From Streptomyces sp. 150FB (GTDB taxonomy: Bacteria; Actinomycetota; Actinomycetes; Streptomycetales; Streptomycetaceae): DNA of 45,896 nucleotides. The stretch is taken from contig NZ_JTHL01000001.1 in assembly GCF_000818195.1 (NCBI RefSeq), positions 4,107,964-4,153,859 of the forward strand, in the 5' to 3' direction. The position numbers and the translations under genes are program-made. The notes beneath the pieces were generated by a model, which did no database searches, was not told the origin of the DNA, and saw only the letters and a program-made list of their open reading frames with translations. Shown piece by piece: positions 7,948 to 16,192 of the stretch; the stretch's first letter is position 1; each line of letters opens with the position of its first letter.

Positions 7948-7995
7948 CCGGTGATTCCTAAACTCAGACCACGAGTTCGATCGCGTCACTCGCTC
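7948..7995 (+). repeat. att copy A: degenerate 3' end of tRNA-Gly(CCC)
   Basis: This stretch matches the 49-bp repeats at 32467 and 45819 along its whole length, with several substitutions and one deleted base in the T-loop region. In the intact copies TTCCCAA is the anticodon loop (CCC), followed by the 3' anticodon stem, the T-arm with TTCGATT and the acceptor CACCCGCTC. No tRNA 5' half is present, so this is an attachment-site duplicate (attR of the left element), not a functional gene. Confidence 0.75.
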
Positions 7996-8001
7996 CTCGA
8001 C

Positions 8002-8034
8002 GAACCCCCAGGCCAGCAACCGGGGGGTTCTTTG
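8002..8034 (+). terminator. rho-independent terminator inherited with att copy A
   Basis: GAACCCCC (8002-8009) pairs with GGGGGTTC (8023-8030) and is followed by TTTGTTGT. The same arrangement (loop AGGCCAG, tail TTGTTGT) follows att copy B, indicating that the tRNA downstream region was duplicated as well. Confidence 0.75.
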
Positions 8035-8183
8035 TTGTCTAGAGCATCAGATTGGTGGGCGCGCTCTTTCATCCGCCCTTGAAGCAGCCCAAGTGCCCCT
8101 GTTCGCCAGCCTCAAGAGGATGATCACACCACTGCGTCCAGGTCCGCGCCCGATGCACAATCCCGTCGAGGTTCCGTGCTGCG

Positions 8184-8966
8184 CTACGGGCAGTCCTCTT
8201 CGAACTTCACTGCGGTAATCTCGGCCGGCTGCCCCTTCAGCTCCGTTCCTGGACTCGGCGTCTGAGTGCACACCTTCCAGTTGCTCTCCACCAGCACCAT
8301 GCGGTCCTCGGCAGCATCCGTCACGGTGACCGACACACCTGAGTCGAGGGCCCCGCGGGCGGCCTTCACCGACTTCCCAGCAAGATTCGGCATCTTGCTA
8401 CCCCCTGCTTCCAGAGGTCCCTCGTCGTTGACAGAGCAGTCCTCTTCGAGTTTCACCGCGCCGAAGTCCAACTTGCTTTCCGTGGCAACCGTCTTGCCTG
8501 CCTTGATGTTCTGCGAGCAGACCTTCCAGTCCCGATCAAGGGCTTGCAGCCGGCCCCGGCCCAAGCTGTCGTGCGACGACAGACCATAGAAGCCCTTGGC
8601 CTGGGCCGCATCCTGCGCGGACTGAAGCCCCATGCCGGCGAAGTTCGGTACGGGCGCCTCCTCGCCACTGTCCTCCGCGGAGGGCTTCGCTTTCTCTTTC
8701 GGCTCAGCCGGCTTGTCGTCGGATTTGTCGGCCTGCTTGGGCTCAGCCGTAACAGTGACCGTCGCTTTGGGGCCAGGTCCCGCGCTGCTGGCGGTTTCCA
8801 CGCCACTGCTCCCCGCGCTACCGGTGATGACGCCGATGAAGAACAGACCGAACGCAGAAGGGACGACAACTCGCTTCCGCGCCCAGCCGGGCCCTGTCTT
8901 GGGCGGTGTCGGTGGCTGCACTGGAGGGTGACCCCACTGCGGCTGGTTCTGGGTGTTCCAACTCAT
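8184..8966 (-). CDS. membrane-anchored protein with two PASTA-like domains
   Basis: A proline/glutamine-rich N-terminus is followed by one membrane segment (VVVPSAFGLFFIGVITGSAG), a Lys/Glu/Pro-rich linker and two PASTA-like repeats, VPNFAGMGLQSAQDAAQAKG and MPNLAGKSVKAARGALDSG, each ending in a WKVCSQ/WKVCTQ strand. PASTA domains usually bind peptidoglycan or muropeptides outside the membrane. There is no kinase or transpeptidase domain, so this is a stand-alone PASTA protein. ATG 8966 was chosen over 8996 because GGGGGA precedes it by five bases. It is the first gene right of att copy A. The paired cysteines (KVCS...EEDC, KVCT...EEDC) could form disulfides outside the cell. Confidence 0.8.
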   Translation of the reverse strand: MSWNTQNQPQWGHPPVQPPTPPKTGPGWARKRVVVPSAFGLFFIGVITGSAGSSGVETASSAGPGPKATVTVTAEPKQADKSDDKPAEPKEKAKPSAEDSGEEAPVPNFAGMGLQSAQDAAQAKGFYGLSSHDSLGRGRLQALDRDWKVCSQNIKAGKTVATESKLDFGAVKLEEDCSVNDEGPLEAGGSKMPNLAGKSVKAARGALDSGVSVTVTDAAEDRMVLVESNWKVCTQTPSPGTELKGQPAEITAVKFEEDCP

Positions 8967-9054
8967 TCGTCCCCCGAGGGTGGTTCGTGGAGACATGACC
9001 GTAACGGCCCGGTCAGGAGCTGGGTGAAGCGAATCCTCCGGAAGTGACGGATCT

Positions 9055-9279
9055 GTGACCTACATGCGCAGAAGAGCGATGGCGCGGTCTACGACACCTC
9101 AACCAGAATTCGGAATCGCCGCCTCATCTGCGCAGTCGACATGGCGCCGGATCAAATGGTTCCCTCTCCATCAAGCGGTCGGCCCGAACGGGCCCCAGCA
9201 GGAGTGGACCAACCTCGACGTGCAGACGGATGACGGCCTCCGCATCGAAATGAAGGTCGGTGTCTGGCTCAAGACATGA
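9055..9279 (+). CDS. small hypothetical protein
   Basis: A 74-codon frame (start GTG 9055; ATG 9064 or 9079 also possible) with reasonable Streptomyces codon use in its second half. The C-terminal part, with EWTNLDVQTDDGLRIEMKVG, looks like a folded beta-rich segment. No family is recognised. It is transcribed away from the PASTA gene. No strong ribosome site marks a start. Confidence 0.4.
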   Translation: MTYMRRRAMARSTTPQPEFGIAASSAQSTWRRIKWFPLHQAVGPNGPQQEWTNLDVQTDDGLRIEMKVGVWLKT

Positions 9280-9386
9280 GAACAACACCGCCATCCCAGC
9301 ACTCGCTTCAGCGGACTCTGCGCCCGCACACTGGCCCGTTCCTGAACGGCCGTAAGAATGAACGCACCCCGACAGAGGCGGTGTTG

Positions 9387-9863
9387 TCAGTCCTGCGGTC
9401 CGGCCCAGTAGTCCGTAAGCATCTCGCCCGGCCAAGCGGGCTCCCGTACTTCCCCGCGCGGACCCATCTCCCTGAAGTAGGGCGCGAGATCGAAGACGGG
9501 GCTCCCGTCGATCGCGTCCAGGTCCGTGACGTGCAGGTCCAGGCCGTCGACCTTCAGCAGTCGGGGGAAAGACTGGGCAAGCTGATTGGGCCGCCGGTGG
9601 TTGCGGTGGACGAACGTCCCCGAGGCCGGCCACTCCGGGTTGTTGCGAGGACTGCGTGCGTGGAGAGCCACGTCGTCCGGGGACGCCTGGTGAAAGTGCC
9701 ATACGACAACAAGGTGGGAGAACTCCTCCAGACCCTGGACGACCTCAACGGGGAAGTCCGGGTTCAGGCGGATGATCGCCGTGCCGGTCCAGTGGTCGTC
9801 GACGGGCTCGGTGCGACCGCCGATCACGGTGGCGATGGACTTGATCTCCAGCGACTTCGTCAT
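9387..9863 (-). CDS. TrmO/TsaA-family SAM-dependent tRNA methyltransferase-like protein
   Basis: The 158-residue protein matches the TrmO (YaeB/TsaA) beta-barrel family: GTAIIRLNPDFPVEVVQGLE, then EEFSHLVVVWHFHQA, then PNQLAQSFPRLLKVDGLDLH and a C-terminal DGSPVFDLAPYF. Family members N6-methylate t6A37 in some threonine tRNAs using S-adenosylmethionine. This version is about the length of one domain and lacks extensions. It stands alone between a small hypothetical gene and a decayed regulator. Stand-alone TrmO-like proteins in actinobacteria may act on other substrates, so the exact reaction is uncertain. Confidence 0.78.
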   Translation of the reverse strand: MTKSLEIKSIATVIGGRTEPVDDHWTGTAIIRLNPDFPVEVVQGLEEFSHLVVVWHFHQASPDDVALHARSPRNNPEWPASGTFVHRNHRRPNQLAQSFPRLLKVDGLDLHVTDLDAIDGSPVFDLAPYFREMGPRGEVREPAWPGEMLTDYWAGPQD

Positions 9864-9902
9864 GCGATCCGCACTCCCCTTCGCGCCTGCGTGGCGACGG
9901 GG

Positions 9903-10288
9903 TCAATCTACTCGCGCGAGATACGCGGCAGCCCGGGCGTCCAACTCGGCGACGACCGGGATCCCCCGGCGCCGGTACAGGGAGACGAGATGACGCATGT
10001 CCACCACCGCCTGCCGCGCACGGCCGGAGTAGATGCCCTCCTCCATCGCGCCCAGAACGCTGCCCACATTGCGCAACGCTTCCTCCACGCCCGCGCCCGT
10101 TATGTGTTGAACCCGAGGTCTATGGTCTGGCACGCCATCGCACGCAGGATGGGACCAGCCGGAGGCGGATCGCCGACAGGCGCCGCGAGCTTCACAGCCA
10201 GGCCGAAGTACCGATGGACGGCGACGTGTTCGGCCTTGTCGAAGGCCATCCAGCCGGGCAAGTAGGCCAACTCTCCGGCCCGCACCAC
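9903..10288 (-). pseudogene. remnant of a Streptomyces Xre-TPR type regulator with internal deletion
   Basis: Two frames carry pieces of one protein. The upstream piece (10288 to about 10100) reads GELAYLPGWMAFDKAEH then RYFGLAVKLA and LRAMACQTIDLG. The downstream piece (about 10085 to 9903) reads VEEALRNVGSVLGAMEEG, then RQAVVDMRHLVSLYRRRG and ends ELDARAAAYLARVD. Both are typical of the helical C-terminal half of large Streptomyces regulators, but the roughly 130 residues that normally separate them are missing and the frame changes, so the gene is dead. An ATG-started short frame at 10405 runs into a stop before this piece. Confidence 0.65.
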
Positions 10289-10397
10289 CGCGCTTGTCGA
10301 TCAAAGACGCCGCCAGTGGCTCACCGTCTCCGCCGGGGCCCGCCCGAGGAAGATGCGGAACCAGCGCGTGCCAAGCAGTCCATCCCGCGACGCCGGG

Positions 10398-10649
10398 TCA
10401 GCCATGTCCGCCCTCCACAATCGGCCGGTACACCATGCGAGGGGAGTCCATCGTCCATACGGCGCCCGTCGAGAAGATCAGCACCTTGTGTCTGTGACCG
10501 GCGCCGGCTCGCATGTCGACGATTTTGTGGTGGAGTCCGCCAACGAGGACGTAATCGCCGATCCGCACGTCGCTCGGCAGACGCTCCACGCCCCGTGTCC
10601 CCAACGGGGCCGGAGGCAGAGCGGATGTGGTTTTCGCGGGCTTGTGCAT
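10398..10649 (-). CDS. small hypothetical protein, beta-rich
   Basis: An 83-residue protein with GGAGAAG seven bases before ATG 10649. After a disordered start it has VRIGDYVLVGGLHHKIVDMR and KVLIFSTGAVWTMDSPRMVY, resembling small SH3/KOW-like barrels often found beside Streptomyces Xre/NUDIX regulatory cassettes. Function is unknown. It lies downstream of the NUDIX-like gene on the same strand, with an 82-bp gap. Confidence 0.65.
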   Translation of the reverse strand: MHKPAKTTSALPPAPLGTRGVERLPSDVRIGDYVLVGGLHHKIVDMRAGAGHRHKVLIFSTGAVWTMDSPRMVYRPIVEGGHG

Positions 10650-10731
10650 CAGCTTCTCCAGATCCCTGCTACGAGTCCTGAGCCAACGACCACAAGGGCC
10701 AGGACATAGGTGACTTGCCGGGCCCGTGGGC

Positions 10732-11271
10732 TCATACGACGGTCCTGAGCCGCGATTCGATCCGCTCCAGGAGGAGGGGGTCGCCGATGGATGCCAGCCG
10801 AAGCCAGTTCGCCTCTCCCCGTTCGACCATGCCGGGCGGAAGCGCGCCGGAGTGAACGCGGTAGAAGTAGCGGAAACCCACGCGGAGTCGGAGCCCGTCT
10901 TCCGGGGCGGCCGGCGACACATCGACTACGAGCGGCGTCTGCTCGCCGGGCGACAACCACACGTCGTAGACGCCTGCGAACTCTTCCAAGACACGGAGAG
11001 CCGTCCGGGGCAGGGACTCGTCTTCCGCCTCCGGAGTGCCCTCCGCGAAGGCCCACTGACGACCGTTCCTCAAGACGAGGACTCGATCCTGGTCGTCCAG
11101 GACCACGGCGCCCGCCTTGACGACCGGGCACCGACTCTCGTGGAGACACCGACCGCGCCGCGCGTGGTCCTGGGTCGCGTCATACAGCGGCATCAGCTTC
11201 ATCGTCTCGTCAGGGTGGAGATGCAGGTACCCGTTCAGTTCCTTCGCGACATCGCTGTCCACAACGCTCAC
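10732..11271 (-). CDS. NUDIX-like hydrolase domain protein with degenerate NUDIX box
   Basis: The 179-residue product has the NUDIX fold order: VVKAGAVVLDDQDRVLVLRN, a helix region EGTPEAEDESLPRTALRVLE followed by EFAGV, and later LRVGFRYFYRV. The consensus GX5EX7REUXEEXGU is only partly kept (EE present, the R-E pair and glycine spacing altered), so catalytic activity is doubtful and it may be a binding or regulatory domain. The GTG start at 11271 lies three bases after the stop of the anti-sigma-type ATPase gene, so the two are co-transcribed. Confidence 0.7.
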   Translation of the reverse strand: MSVVDSDVAKELNGYLHLHPDETMKLMPLYDATQDHARRGRCLHESRCPVVKAGAVVLDDQDRVLVLRNGRQWAFAEGTPEAEDESLPRTALRVLEEFAGVYDVWLSPGEQTPLVVDVSPAAPEDGLRLRVGFRYFYRVHSGALPPGMVERGEANWLRLASIGDPLLLERIESRLRTVV

Positions 11272-11274
11272 GAG

Positions 11275-11760
11275 TCACCCCTCCCCGTTGGCCCGGTCGC
11301 GCTCTGGCAGATCAGTCACCCTGCTGTCGACTTCAAACCAGACGAACTTGCCGAAGGGGAGGAAGCCGACACCCCACCGAGAGGTCAGCGCCTTCACGAG
11401 GAAGAGCCCTCGACCTCCTTCTCCAGCAAGGGAGGGTTCCCGAAGCCTGGGCCTCTTGCGTACTGGGTCATGGCACTCGACCCGGACCTTGAACCGGTCG
11501 ACGCGGATGTCCAGTTGAAAGCTGCCGTCGCGCGGAGTGCCGTGCTGAATGGCATTGGTGGCGAGTTCGGAGACGCACACCACGATGTCCTCGATATCGC
11601 CGACAGGGAGGTCCGCGTCGGCAAGAGCGTCTCGTGTGAAGGCGCGAGCTTCACCCACGGACTTGTTGTGGGGCTTGAACGCTTTGACCGCGCTCACCCC
11701 GGCGAGCGCGTCGTTGCACTGCCACAGATTCAGCCCCGTGCCTGCCATGGGCGAAGCCAT
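11275..11760 (-). CDS. ATP-binding protein, RsbW-like anti-sigma factor kinase
   Basis: The 161-residue protein carries a GHKL/HATPase_c_2 domain: N-box VCVSELATNAIQHG, G1 HDPV, and G2 GEGGRGLFLVKALTSRWGV. The fold is typical of Streptomyces anti-sigma/serine kinases and orphan ATPases in Xre cassettes. ATG 11760 has GGAGGGG five bases upstream; a frame open to 11880 was rejected. It lies between the Xre-DUF5753 gene upstream and the NUDIX-like gene downstream, all leftward, probably one operon. Confidence 0.85.
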   Translation of the reverse strand: MASPMAGTGLNLWQCNDALAGVSAVKAFKPHNKSVGEARAFTRDALADADLPVGDIEDIVVCVSELATNAIQHGTPRDGSFQLDIRVDRFKVRVECHDPVRKRPRLREPSLAGEGGRGLFLVKALTSRWGVGFLPFGKFVWFEVDSRVTDLPERDRANGEG

Positions 11761-11876
11761 AGGTCCCCTCCGAGTGCTGGAACCCGCGACAGGGCCGCGA
11801 GCCATCCGGTGCGTACCAACGAAGCTAGGAAATAGCGAAGTTGGAGGTCCACTCGGTTGCACGCGGTTGCACGATT

Positions 11877-12734
11877 TCATCCATGGGCATTGAGGGCATC
11901 GATCGCCCGCGTGATGCGGCTGCGGGCTTCGGCCCCTCGCAAGGCGTGCTGAGAAAGCTGATTGAACGCCCGAAGATAGGTCTGGATCTCGCCCGGACCG
12001 CTCACGTTGATCTCAGCCGTCAGCGTCTCAACGGCCACCTGGGCGTCGTCGAAGGCGTAGAACGCCTCCAGCGGCCAGACCGTACGCCTGGCCTCGAAGG
12101 GAATGATCCCGAGGGACACGTTCGGCCTGGCCATGACGGACAGGAGTGATCCGAGCTGGGCGGCCATAGCGGCGTCGTCGCAGACGCGGTAGTAGAGCAC
12201 AGTCTCTTCGAGCAGGAGAGAGAAGCGGTGGTCCCCTTCGAAGATGACGCGAGAGCGGGCGAGGCGGGCGGCCACTGCTTGCTCGACGTCATCGGGGGTG
12301 CCCTGGAAGGTCGTGATCGAGCGCAGCAATCCCGTCGCGTACTCACCGATCTGGAGCATTCCCGGTACGAGATTGGACGCGTACACGCGGAAGGTGCGGG
12401 TCCGCTGGTAGAGCGGTGTGGTCTTCTCGTGCACCCGGCGCATGCCGTCACGGTGGAGCTGGCGCCACTCGACGTACATCGATTCGGCCGTCCTGGACGC
12501 CGCGATGAGGTCCGCTGCCAGTTCGGGGACGGAGCATGCGCCGCACCAGGCGCGAATGTCGTCGTCCGAGGGCGGCGTTACGCCTCGTGCGATGCGCGAC
12601 GACTTCGACTTGTGCCAGCCGCAGCGATCAGCCAGCTCCAGCCCGTTCAAGCCGGCATCGAGCATTGCCTGTTTCAGGCGTTCGGCGATCTTCGCGCGAG
12701 CTGCCCGAGCTGACGAGAGGGGTGACGTGGGCAT
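11877..12734 (-). CDS. Xre-family regulator with DUF5753 domain
   Basis: The 285-residue protein has an N-terminal Xre HTH (residues about 15-70: LKQAMLDAGLNGLELADRCG, then SKSSRIARGVTPPSDDDIRA) and a C-terminal DUF5753 region (EKTTPLYQRTRTFRVYASNL, VPGMLQIGEYATGLL, VSLGIIPFEA). This two-domain class is expanded in Streptomyces, often paired with small DUF397- or DUF6879-type partners, as here. Family members control development and antibiotic genes, but the target cannot be predicted. A 21-bp gap separates it from the upstream DUF6879 gene. Confidence 0.9.
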   Translation of the reverse strand: MPTSPLSSARAARAKIAERLKQAMLDAGLNGLELADRCGWHKSKSSRIARGVTPPSDDDIRAWCGACSVPELAADLIAASRTAESMYVEWRQLHRDGMRRVHEKTTPLYQRTRTFRVYASNLVPGMLQIGEYATGLLRSITTFQGTPDDVEQAVAARLARSRVIFEGDHRFSLLLEETVLYYRVCDDAAMAAQLGSLLSVMARPNVSLGIIPFEARRTVWPLEAFYAFDDAQVAVETLTAEINVSGPGEIQTYLRAFNQLSQHALRGAEARSRITRAIDALNAHG

Positions 12735-12755
12735 GAGCTGGCTGATCGTCCGCCG

Positions 12756-13280
12756 TCAGATGCTGTACTTCTCGTGCGGGACGGCGCGCTCCCACACGTC
12801 TTCGAATGCCGTGGCGCACTGGGCGACGGCAGTCTGATCTTCGGTCTGGTCGGTCCGAATCCAGCGGCCGGCATCGTCGAAGATGTTGAACTGGACGAGA
12901 CGGCCGTCGAAGAGCCAGAAGTCGTGCTCCGGGAGGACCATCTCCGCCGCGCTGCTCCTCGGCAGCCAGCGGACTTCTTCGCCCGCGGTCACGTTGGTGA
13001 ATGTGAAGGAGTGCTCGTAGCGGATGTACTCGCTCGGGGGCTCGCAGATCACCCGGGCGCGGCGAATCAGCACACCCTTCGCCGACACCTCCTGCACCAG
13101 GTCGAGCCACGGGCGCCACCATGAAGCACGGTCAGCGGGATCGAGCCGGTGCCCCTGCTTCCAGGCTTCGAAGCCCGCCGTCTCGTTCCCCATGTCGTAG
13201 ACGTCGCGGAGCTCCAGGTGAACCGCTGAGTGCTCGACGGCACGGAGCAGGTCGGCGAAGCTACTCAAGCTCTGCGACAT
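12756..13280 (-). CDS. DUF6879 family protein
   Basis: The 174-residue protein begins MSQSLSSFADLLRAVEHSAV and contains VYDMGNETAGFEAWKQGHRL, RARVICEPPSEYIRYEHSFT and LPEHDFWLFDGRLVQFNIFD, the conserved core of DUF6879 proteins that accompany Xre-DUF5753 regulators. ATG 13280 follows GGGAGG; it overlaps the upstream 77-residue gene by 20 bp, so translation is probably coupled. Its biochemical role is unknown; partnership with the adjacent Xre protein is inferred from recurrent gene order. Confidence 0.85.
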   Translation of the reverse strand: MSQSLSSFADLLRAVEHSAVHLELRDVYDMGNETAGFEAWKQGHRLDPADRASWWRPWLDLVQEVSAKGVLIRRARVICEPPSEYIRYEHSFTFTNVTAGEEVRWLPRSSAAEMVLPEHDFWLFDGRLVQFNIFDDAGRWIRTDQTEDQTAVAQCATAFEDVWERAVPHEKYSI

Positions 13281-13494
13281 CAAGCGCCTCCCTGAGAAGC
13301 GGGATCATCCGCTTCGGTACTCGGACGATCCCCTCGTAGGAGGGCATCGCGACATCCTTGTTGCAGGTCGCCTCCGTCTGGAGATCGACCTTCACGCCCT
13401 GGAACAGCAAGTCCTTGGCGTCCTCGTCCACCCAGACGGCCGGGGAGCCGTGGTCCCCGGACTCCGGGTCCTTCCCGACGAACCGTAGTGCCAT
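13261..13494 (-). CDS. small acidic protein of the Xre/DUF6879 cassette
   Basis: A 77-residue protein (MALRFVGKDPESGDHGSPAV ... RVPKRMIPLLREALDVAELE) with GGAGG ten bases before ATG 13494. Proteins of this kind sit at the head of Streptomyces Xre/DUF6879 cassettes in the place often taken by DUF397 partners. The conserved features are a short strand pair and a terminal amphipathic helix. It is the first gene of the leftward operon 13494-10398 and diverges from the Xre-TPR regulator at 13706. Confidence 0.72.
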   Translation of the reverse strand: MALRFVGKDPESGDHGSPAVWVDEDAKDLLFQGVKVDLQTEATCNKDVAMPSYEGIVRVPKRMIPLLREALDVAELE

Positions 13495-13620
13495 GCTGAC
13501 CTCCGATGCCGAACGGGTTGCAGTCGGTTGCACGAGAACTGCCACGGGCTCAAAAACATCAAGACCGCCGGCATCCCCTGCAACGTGGCTCTACCCGGTG
13601 TCACGTAGCTGAGACAGTCA

Positions 13621-13651
13621 GTGAACTCGCCTTGCACCAAGATCAGTTCAC
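13621..13651. promoter_or_regulatory. inverted repeat in the divergent promoter region
   Basis: GTGAACT (13621-13627) and AGTTCAC (13645-13651) form a perfect 7-bp inverted repeat with half-site centres 24 bp apart. It lies in the 211-bp gap between two divergent regulatory transcription units, 55 bp before the Xre-TPR start. It is a plausible operator for one of the Xre proteins. Confidence 0.4.
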
Positions 13652-13705
13652 ACAAAACTCGCACAAGCGACCGCCGTCCACCCGCGGCCTGGAACAGTGG
13701 GAACC

Positions 13706-14884
13706 ATGGACAGCACACCTGCCGCCGGTGAGAACATCTCGGTACTGCGCAAGGCTCGTGGAATGGGGCAGACGAAACTGGCCCGGCTGTCCGGCATCTC
13801 TGTCTCCTACCTGAGCAAGATCGAGAACGGCGACCGCCCGGCAACGCCCCCCGTCGTCGCCGCGCTCGCCAAGCCGCTGCGTGTATCCACCGCGCGGATC
13901 TACGGACAACCCTTTCTCGGCCTCACCGAACAAGCCGACCTGCTCAATGACCTTCGAGACGCCGTTCGACGCCACACCCTGCCCAGAGAAGACGCCCCCG
14001 CTCCCGACGAGTTGACGAGCCGACTACAAAAAGCCGCTCGCCTGCGGTCCGACACGAAGTACCTCGAACTCCTTCGGGAACTGCCGGCCCTTCTCGGTCA
14101 GGCCACAGCTACGGCGCTCGACGCCGGGAGCGACGCGCTCGCCTGGAGACAGCTCGCCAACCTCTACGGCTGTGCGTACGCCGTGACGCACCGCTTCGTT
14201 CAGCCGGACCTGGCAGACATGATCGTTGCCCGGCAGCAGTGGGCGGCACAGAGTACCTGGAATCCGGCGGCCGAGGCAGCCGCCGCCTGGAACGAGGCGG
14301 GGACGCACCAGAGCGCCGGCGCATACGACGACGGCCTGGCCATCGTCGAGCGGGCCATCAGCCAGTACCAGGGCAGCCGCAGCGACGGGCCCGAATCGAT
14401 CGTCATCCTCGGATCACTGCATCTGCGTGGAGTCGTCCTCGCGTCACGACACCGGGACAAGAACGCGACCGAATCCCACCTTCAGCACGCCAAGCGCTAC
14501 GCCACAAGGCTCGATGGCGACGTGCTGATGCACAACCTAACCTTCGGCGCGGGCAACACCGCCCTGTACGAACTGGCGGCACACGTAGAACTGGACCAAC
14601 CGAACAAGGCGGTGGAGATGTCGACGGCCCTCGTCGCGCAGCCCCCGGCCGGACTGAAACCCAACCGGCTCGGCCGACTCTTCATCGACCTCTCGCGGGC
14701 CCGACTGGCGATGAAGGACGCGCCAGGAGCCGAGGAAGCACTCAAGGCAGCCTTCCGGGTATCACCGCAGATGGCAGAGATCCACCCGATGAGCCGCGAG
14801 GTTCTGCGCGTGCTGTTCATCATGAACCAGCGCGCCCGCCCCGACCTCCTGGCCATGGCCGAACGCGCCGGCCTCACTGCGTAA
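13706..14884 (+). CDS. Xre-family regulator with TPR-like C-terminal domain
   Basis: The 392-residue protein has an N-terminal Xre HTH (ISVLRKARGMGQTKLARLSG, ISVSYLSKIENGDRPATPPV, residues about 10-65) and a long helical TPR-like remainder (QLANLYGCAYAVTHRF, AAWNEAGTHQSAGAYDDGLA, LFIDLSRARLAMKDAPGAEE). This is the common Streptomyces Xre-TPR architecture, in which the TPRs may sense a peptide or partner protein. ATG 13706 was preferred over GTG 13697 because GGGAA precedes it. It is divergent from the DUF6879 operon across the inverted repeat at 13621-13651. Confidence 0.88.
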   Translation: MDSTPAAGENISVLRKARGMGQTKLARLSGISVSYLSKIENGDRPATPPVVAALAKPLRVSTARIYGQPFLGLTEQADLLNDLRDAVRRHTLPREDAPAPDELTSRLQKAARLRSDTKYLELLRELPALLGQATATALDAGSDALAWRQLANLYGCAYAVTHRFVQPDLADMIVARQQWAAQSTWNPAAEAAAAWNEAGTHQSAGAYDDGLAIVERAISQYQGSRSDGPESIVILGSLHLRGVVLASRHRDKNATESHLQHAKRYATRLDGDVLMHNLTFGAGNTALYELAAHVELDQPNKAVEMSTALVAQPPAGLKPNRLGRLFIDLSRARLAMKDAPGAEEALKAAFRVSPQMAEIHPMSREVLRVLFIMNQRARPDLLAMAERAGLTA

Positions 14885-14892
14885 GCCATCCA

Positions 14893-15201
14893 GTGACGGG
14901 CCGGGATATAGCCCAGCAACGCCTGGGCGACCGCGAGGCATATCAGGTTGGCATCCGTCAGTTTCGGAGAGCGATCGGCTGGTTCGAGGTGACGCGGGAG
15001 CGACTCGAGGGCGGCGATTCCCTGCACTCCACCCAAGACCAGCGGGTGACGGACTCCCTGCAGGCCAGCCGGCGCGAACCGCTATGGGACGGCGGGCGCG
15101 AGGTCCAAACGCAAGTGTTCCCGGACCAGTTCACCCACTGGTTCAGTCTGAATCTGGCGACCGGCGGACAAGCAGCCGCCCTGCTCTTCCCGCGTATGTA
15201 G
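14893..15201 (+). CDS. hypothetical protein, possibly a gene remnant
   Basis: This frame encodes 102 residues from GTG 14893, including FRRAIGWFEVTRERLEGGDS, LQASRREPLWDGGREVQTQV and QFTHWFSLNLATGGQAAALL. Composition and third-position GC look protein-like, but no ribosome site is visible and I recognise no family. It may be the C-terminal remnant of a longer gene. It lies between an intact regulator and a zone of decayed genes. Confidence 0.4.
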   Translation: MTGRDIAQQRLGDREAYQVGIRQFRRAIGWFEVTRERLEGGDSLHSTQDQRVTDSLQASRREPLWDGGREVQTQVFPDQFTHWFSLNLATGGQAAALLFPRM

Positions 15202-15258
15202 GCAGGCGCCACTCCGGCAATGTCCCAGGGCTGCCGGGGGCTGGGTGAACACGACTTC

Positions 15259-15444
15259 ATGAGCGAAAAGTCCGAAGACCGATACCCGGACGTGTTCGAG
15301 CTAGCCCGGGTCAATGGCGGCGGCACCGCCAAGTCCCGCCGCGAAGTCGCCGAGCGGCTCGCCACGTTGCAACACCACTCGGTGGTAATGGGGCACGACG
15401 TGACCACGAACGCCGACTTCCTGTTGAAGCTCGCTGTGGGGTAG
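15259..15444 (+). CDS. small hypothetical protein
   Basis: A 61-residue frame starting at ATG 15259 (MSEKSEDRYPDVFELARVNG ... REVAERLATLQHHSVVMGHD). GGGTGA lies about ten bases upstream. The sequence is predicted helical and could be a short DNA- or protein-binding unit, but there is no recognisable family. It may be a remnant, given the decayed genes on both sides. Confidence 0.4.
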   Translation: MSEKSEDRYPDVFELARVNGGGTAKSRREVAERLATLQHHSVVMGHDVTTNADFLLKLAVG

Positions 15445-15603
15445 CCGCGGCCCCCGAGCATGCAGGCGGTTCCTATACGCAGCGGCCGTCCCACTGTAGT
15501 CGTCTCTTCCGCCGGTCGTCGGCAGTGCCTTCCACGGTCTCCTTCGCCTGGCCGACGACGGCTATCAGCTCGGCCTCCGTGGCAGCGAGCCAGCCTCATA
15601 GGG

Positions 15604-16035
15604 TCGAACTACGCGGTCACCACATTCGGCGAACGCCTGGACCGCCACGGCGCCGAGTTGGGCTTCGCGGCCGTGCTCGCGTACGCCGACGGGCAACCGG
15701 TCGGCTACGCCTACGGCACCACCATCGAACACGGCGACCGCTACTGGCAGCGCACCAACCCGGAACCGGCGGCAAAGTACACCGAGCGTGCGGCCGTATC
15801 CCTGAAGGAAATCGGCGTCCGGACGCCCTGGCGAAAGACCGGCACCGCCCGCCGTATCCACGACTCCTCCCTCACCACCCGCGAGGAGCCGTACGTCACC
15901 CTCATGGGTAACCCAGCCGCAGGCGACGGAAAGGTCCACGCGCTCTACAAGTTGTGGGGCTACGCGGACATTGGCCAGAGCCAACCGTCACCGGCCTCGC
16001 CGGTCCTCACCGTAATGATCCGCGCCAGTCGCTGA
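15604..16035 (+). pseudogene. GNAT-type acetyltransferase, N-terminus degenerate
   Basis: The frame carries the second half of a GNAT fold: FAAVLAYADGQPVGYAYGTT, then GVRTPWRKTGTARRIHDSSL at the acetyl-CoA loop (normally R/QxxGxG/A), then EEPYVTLMGNPAAGDGKVHA and LYKLWGYADIGQSQPS. The frame is open back to 15460, but that part is arginine/serine-rich and unlike a GNAT N-terminus, and related-looking pieces lie in other frames. A frameshifted pseudogene is the best reading. An intact but divergent protein cannot be excluded. Confidence 0.55.
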
Positions 16036-16192
16036 CCCGATTCGGCGTGCGTCAACGCAGCACCGGTCCGCTTCCCGTTCTGGTCTGGTCCCCCGAGGCA
16101 ACGGAGACGCAGACAGGCGCCGCCTGCGCCGCCGCATCGAGCGCGACAGTCGAAGAAGCCGAGCAACTCAGCCGCGAAACCGGGGGATCCCC

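Noticed and set aside
7316..8183. cas genes associated with array 1
   Set aside because: No Cas3, Cascade, Cas1 or Cas2 motifs are found in any frame near either array, or anywhere in the window.
14958..15599. A 213-codon minus-strand frame as a real gene
   Set aside because: Its Ser/Arg-rich translation mirrors plus-strand protein-like frames at 14893-15201 and 15259-15444.
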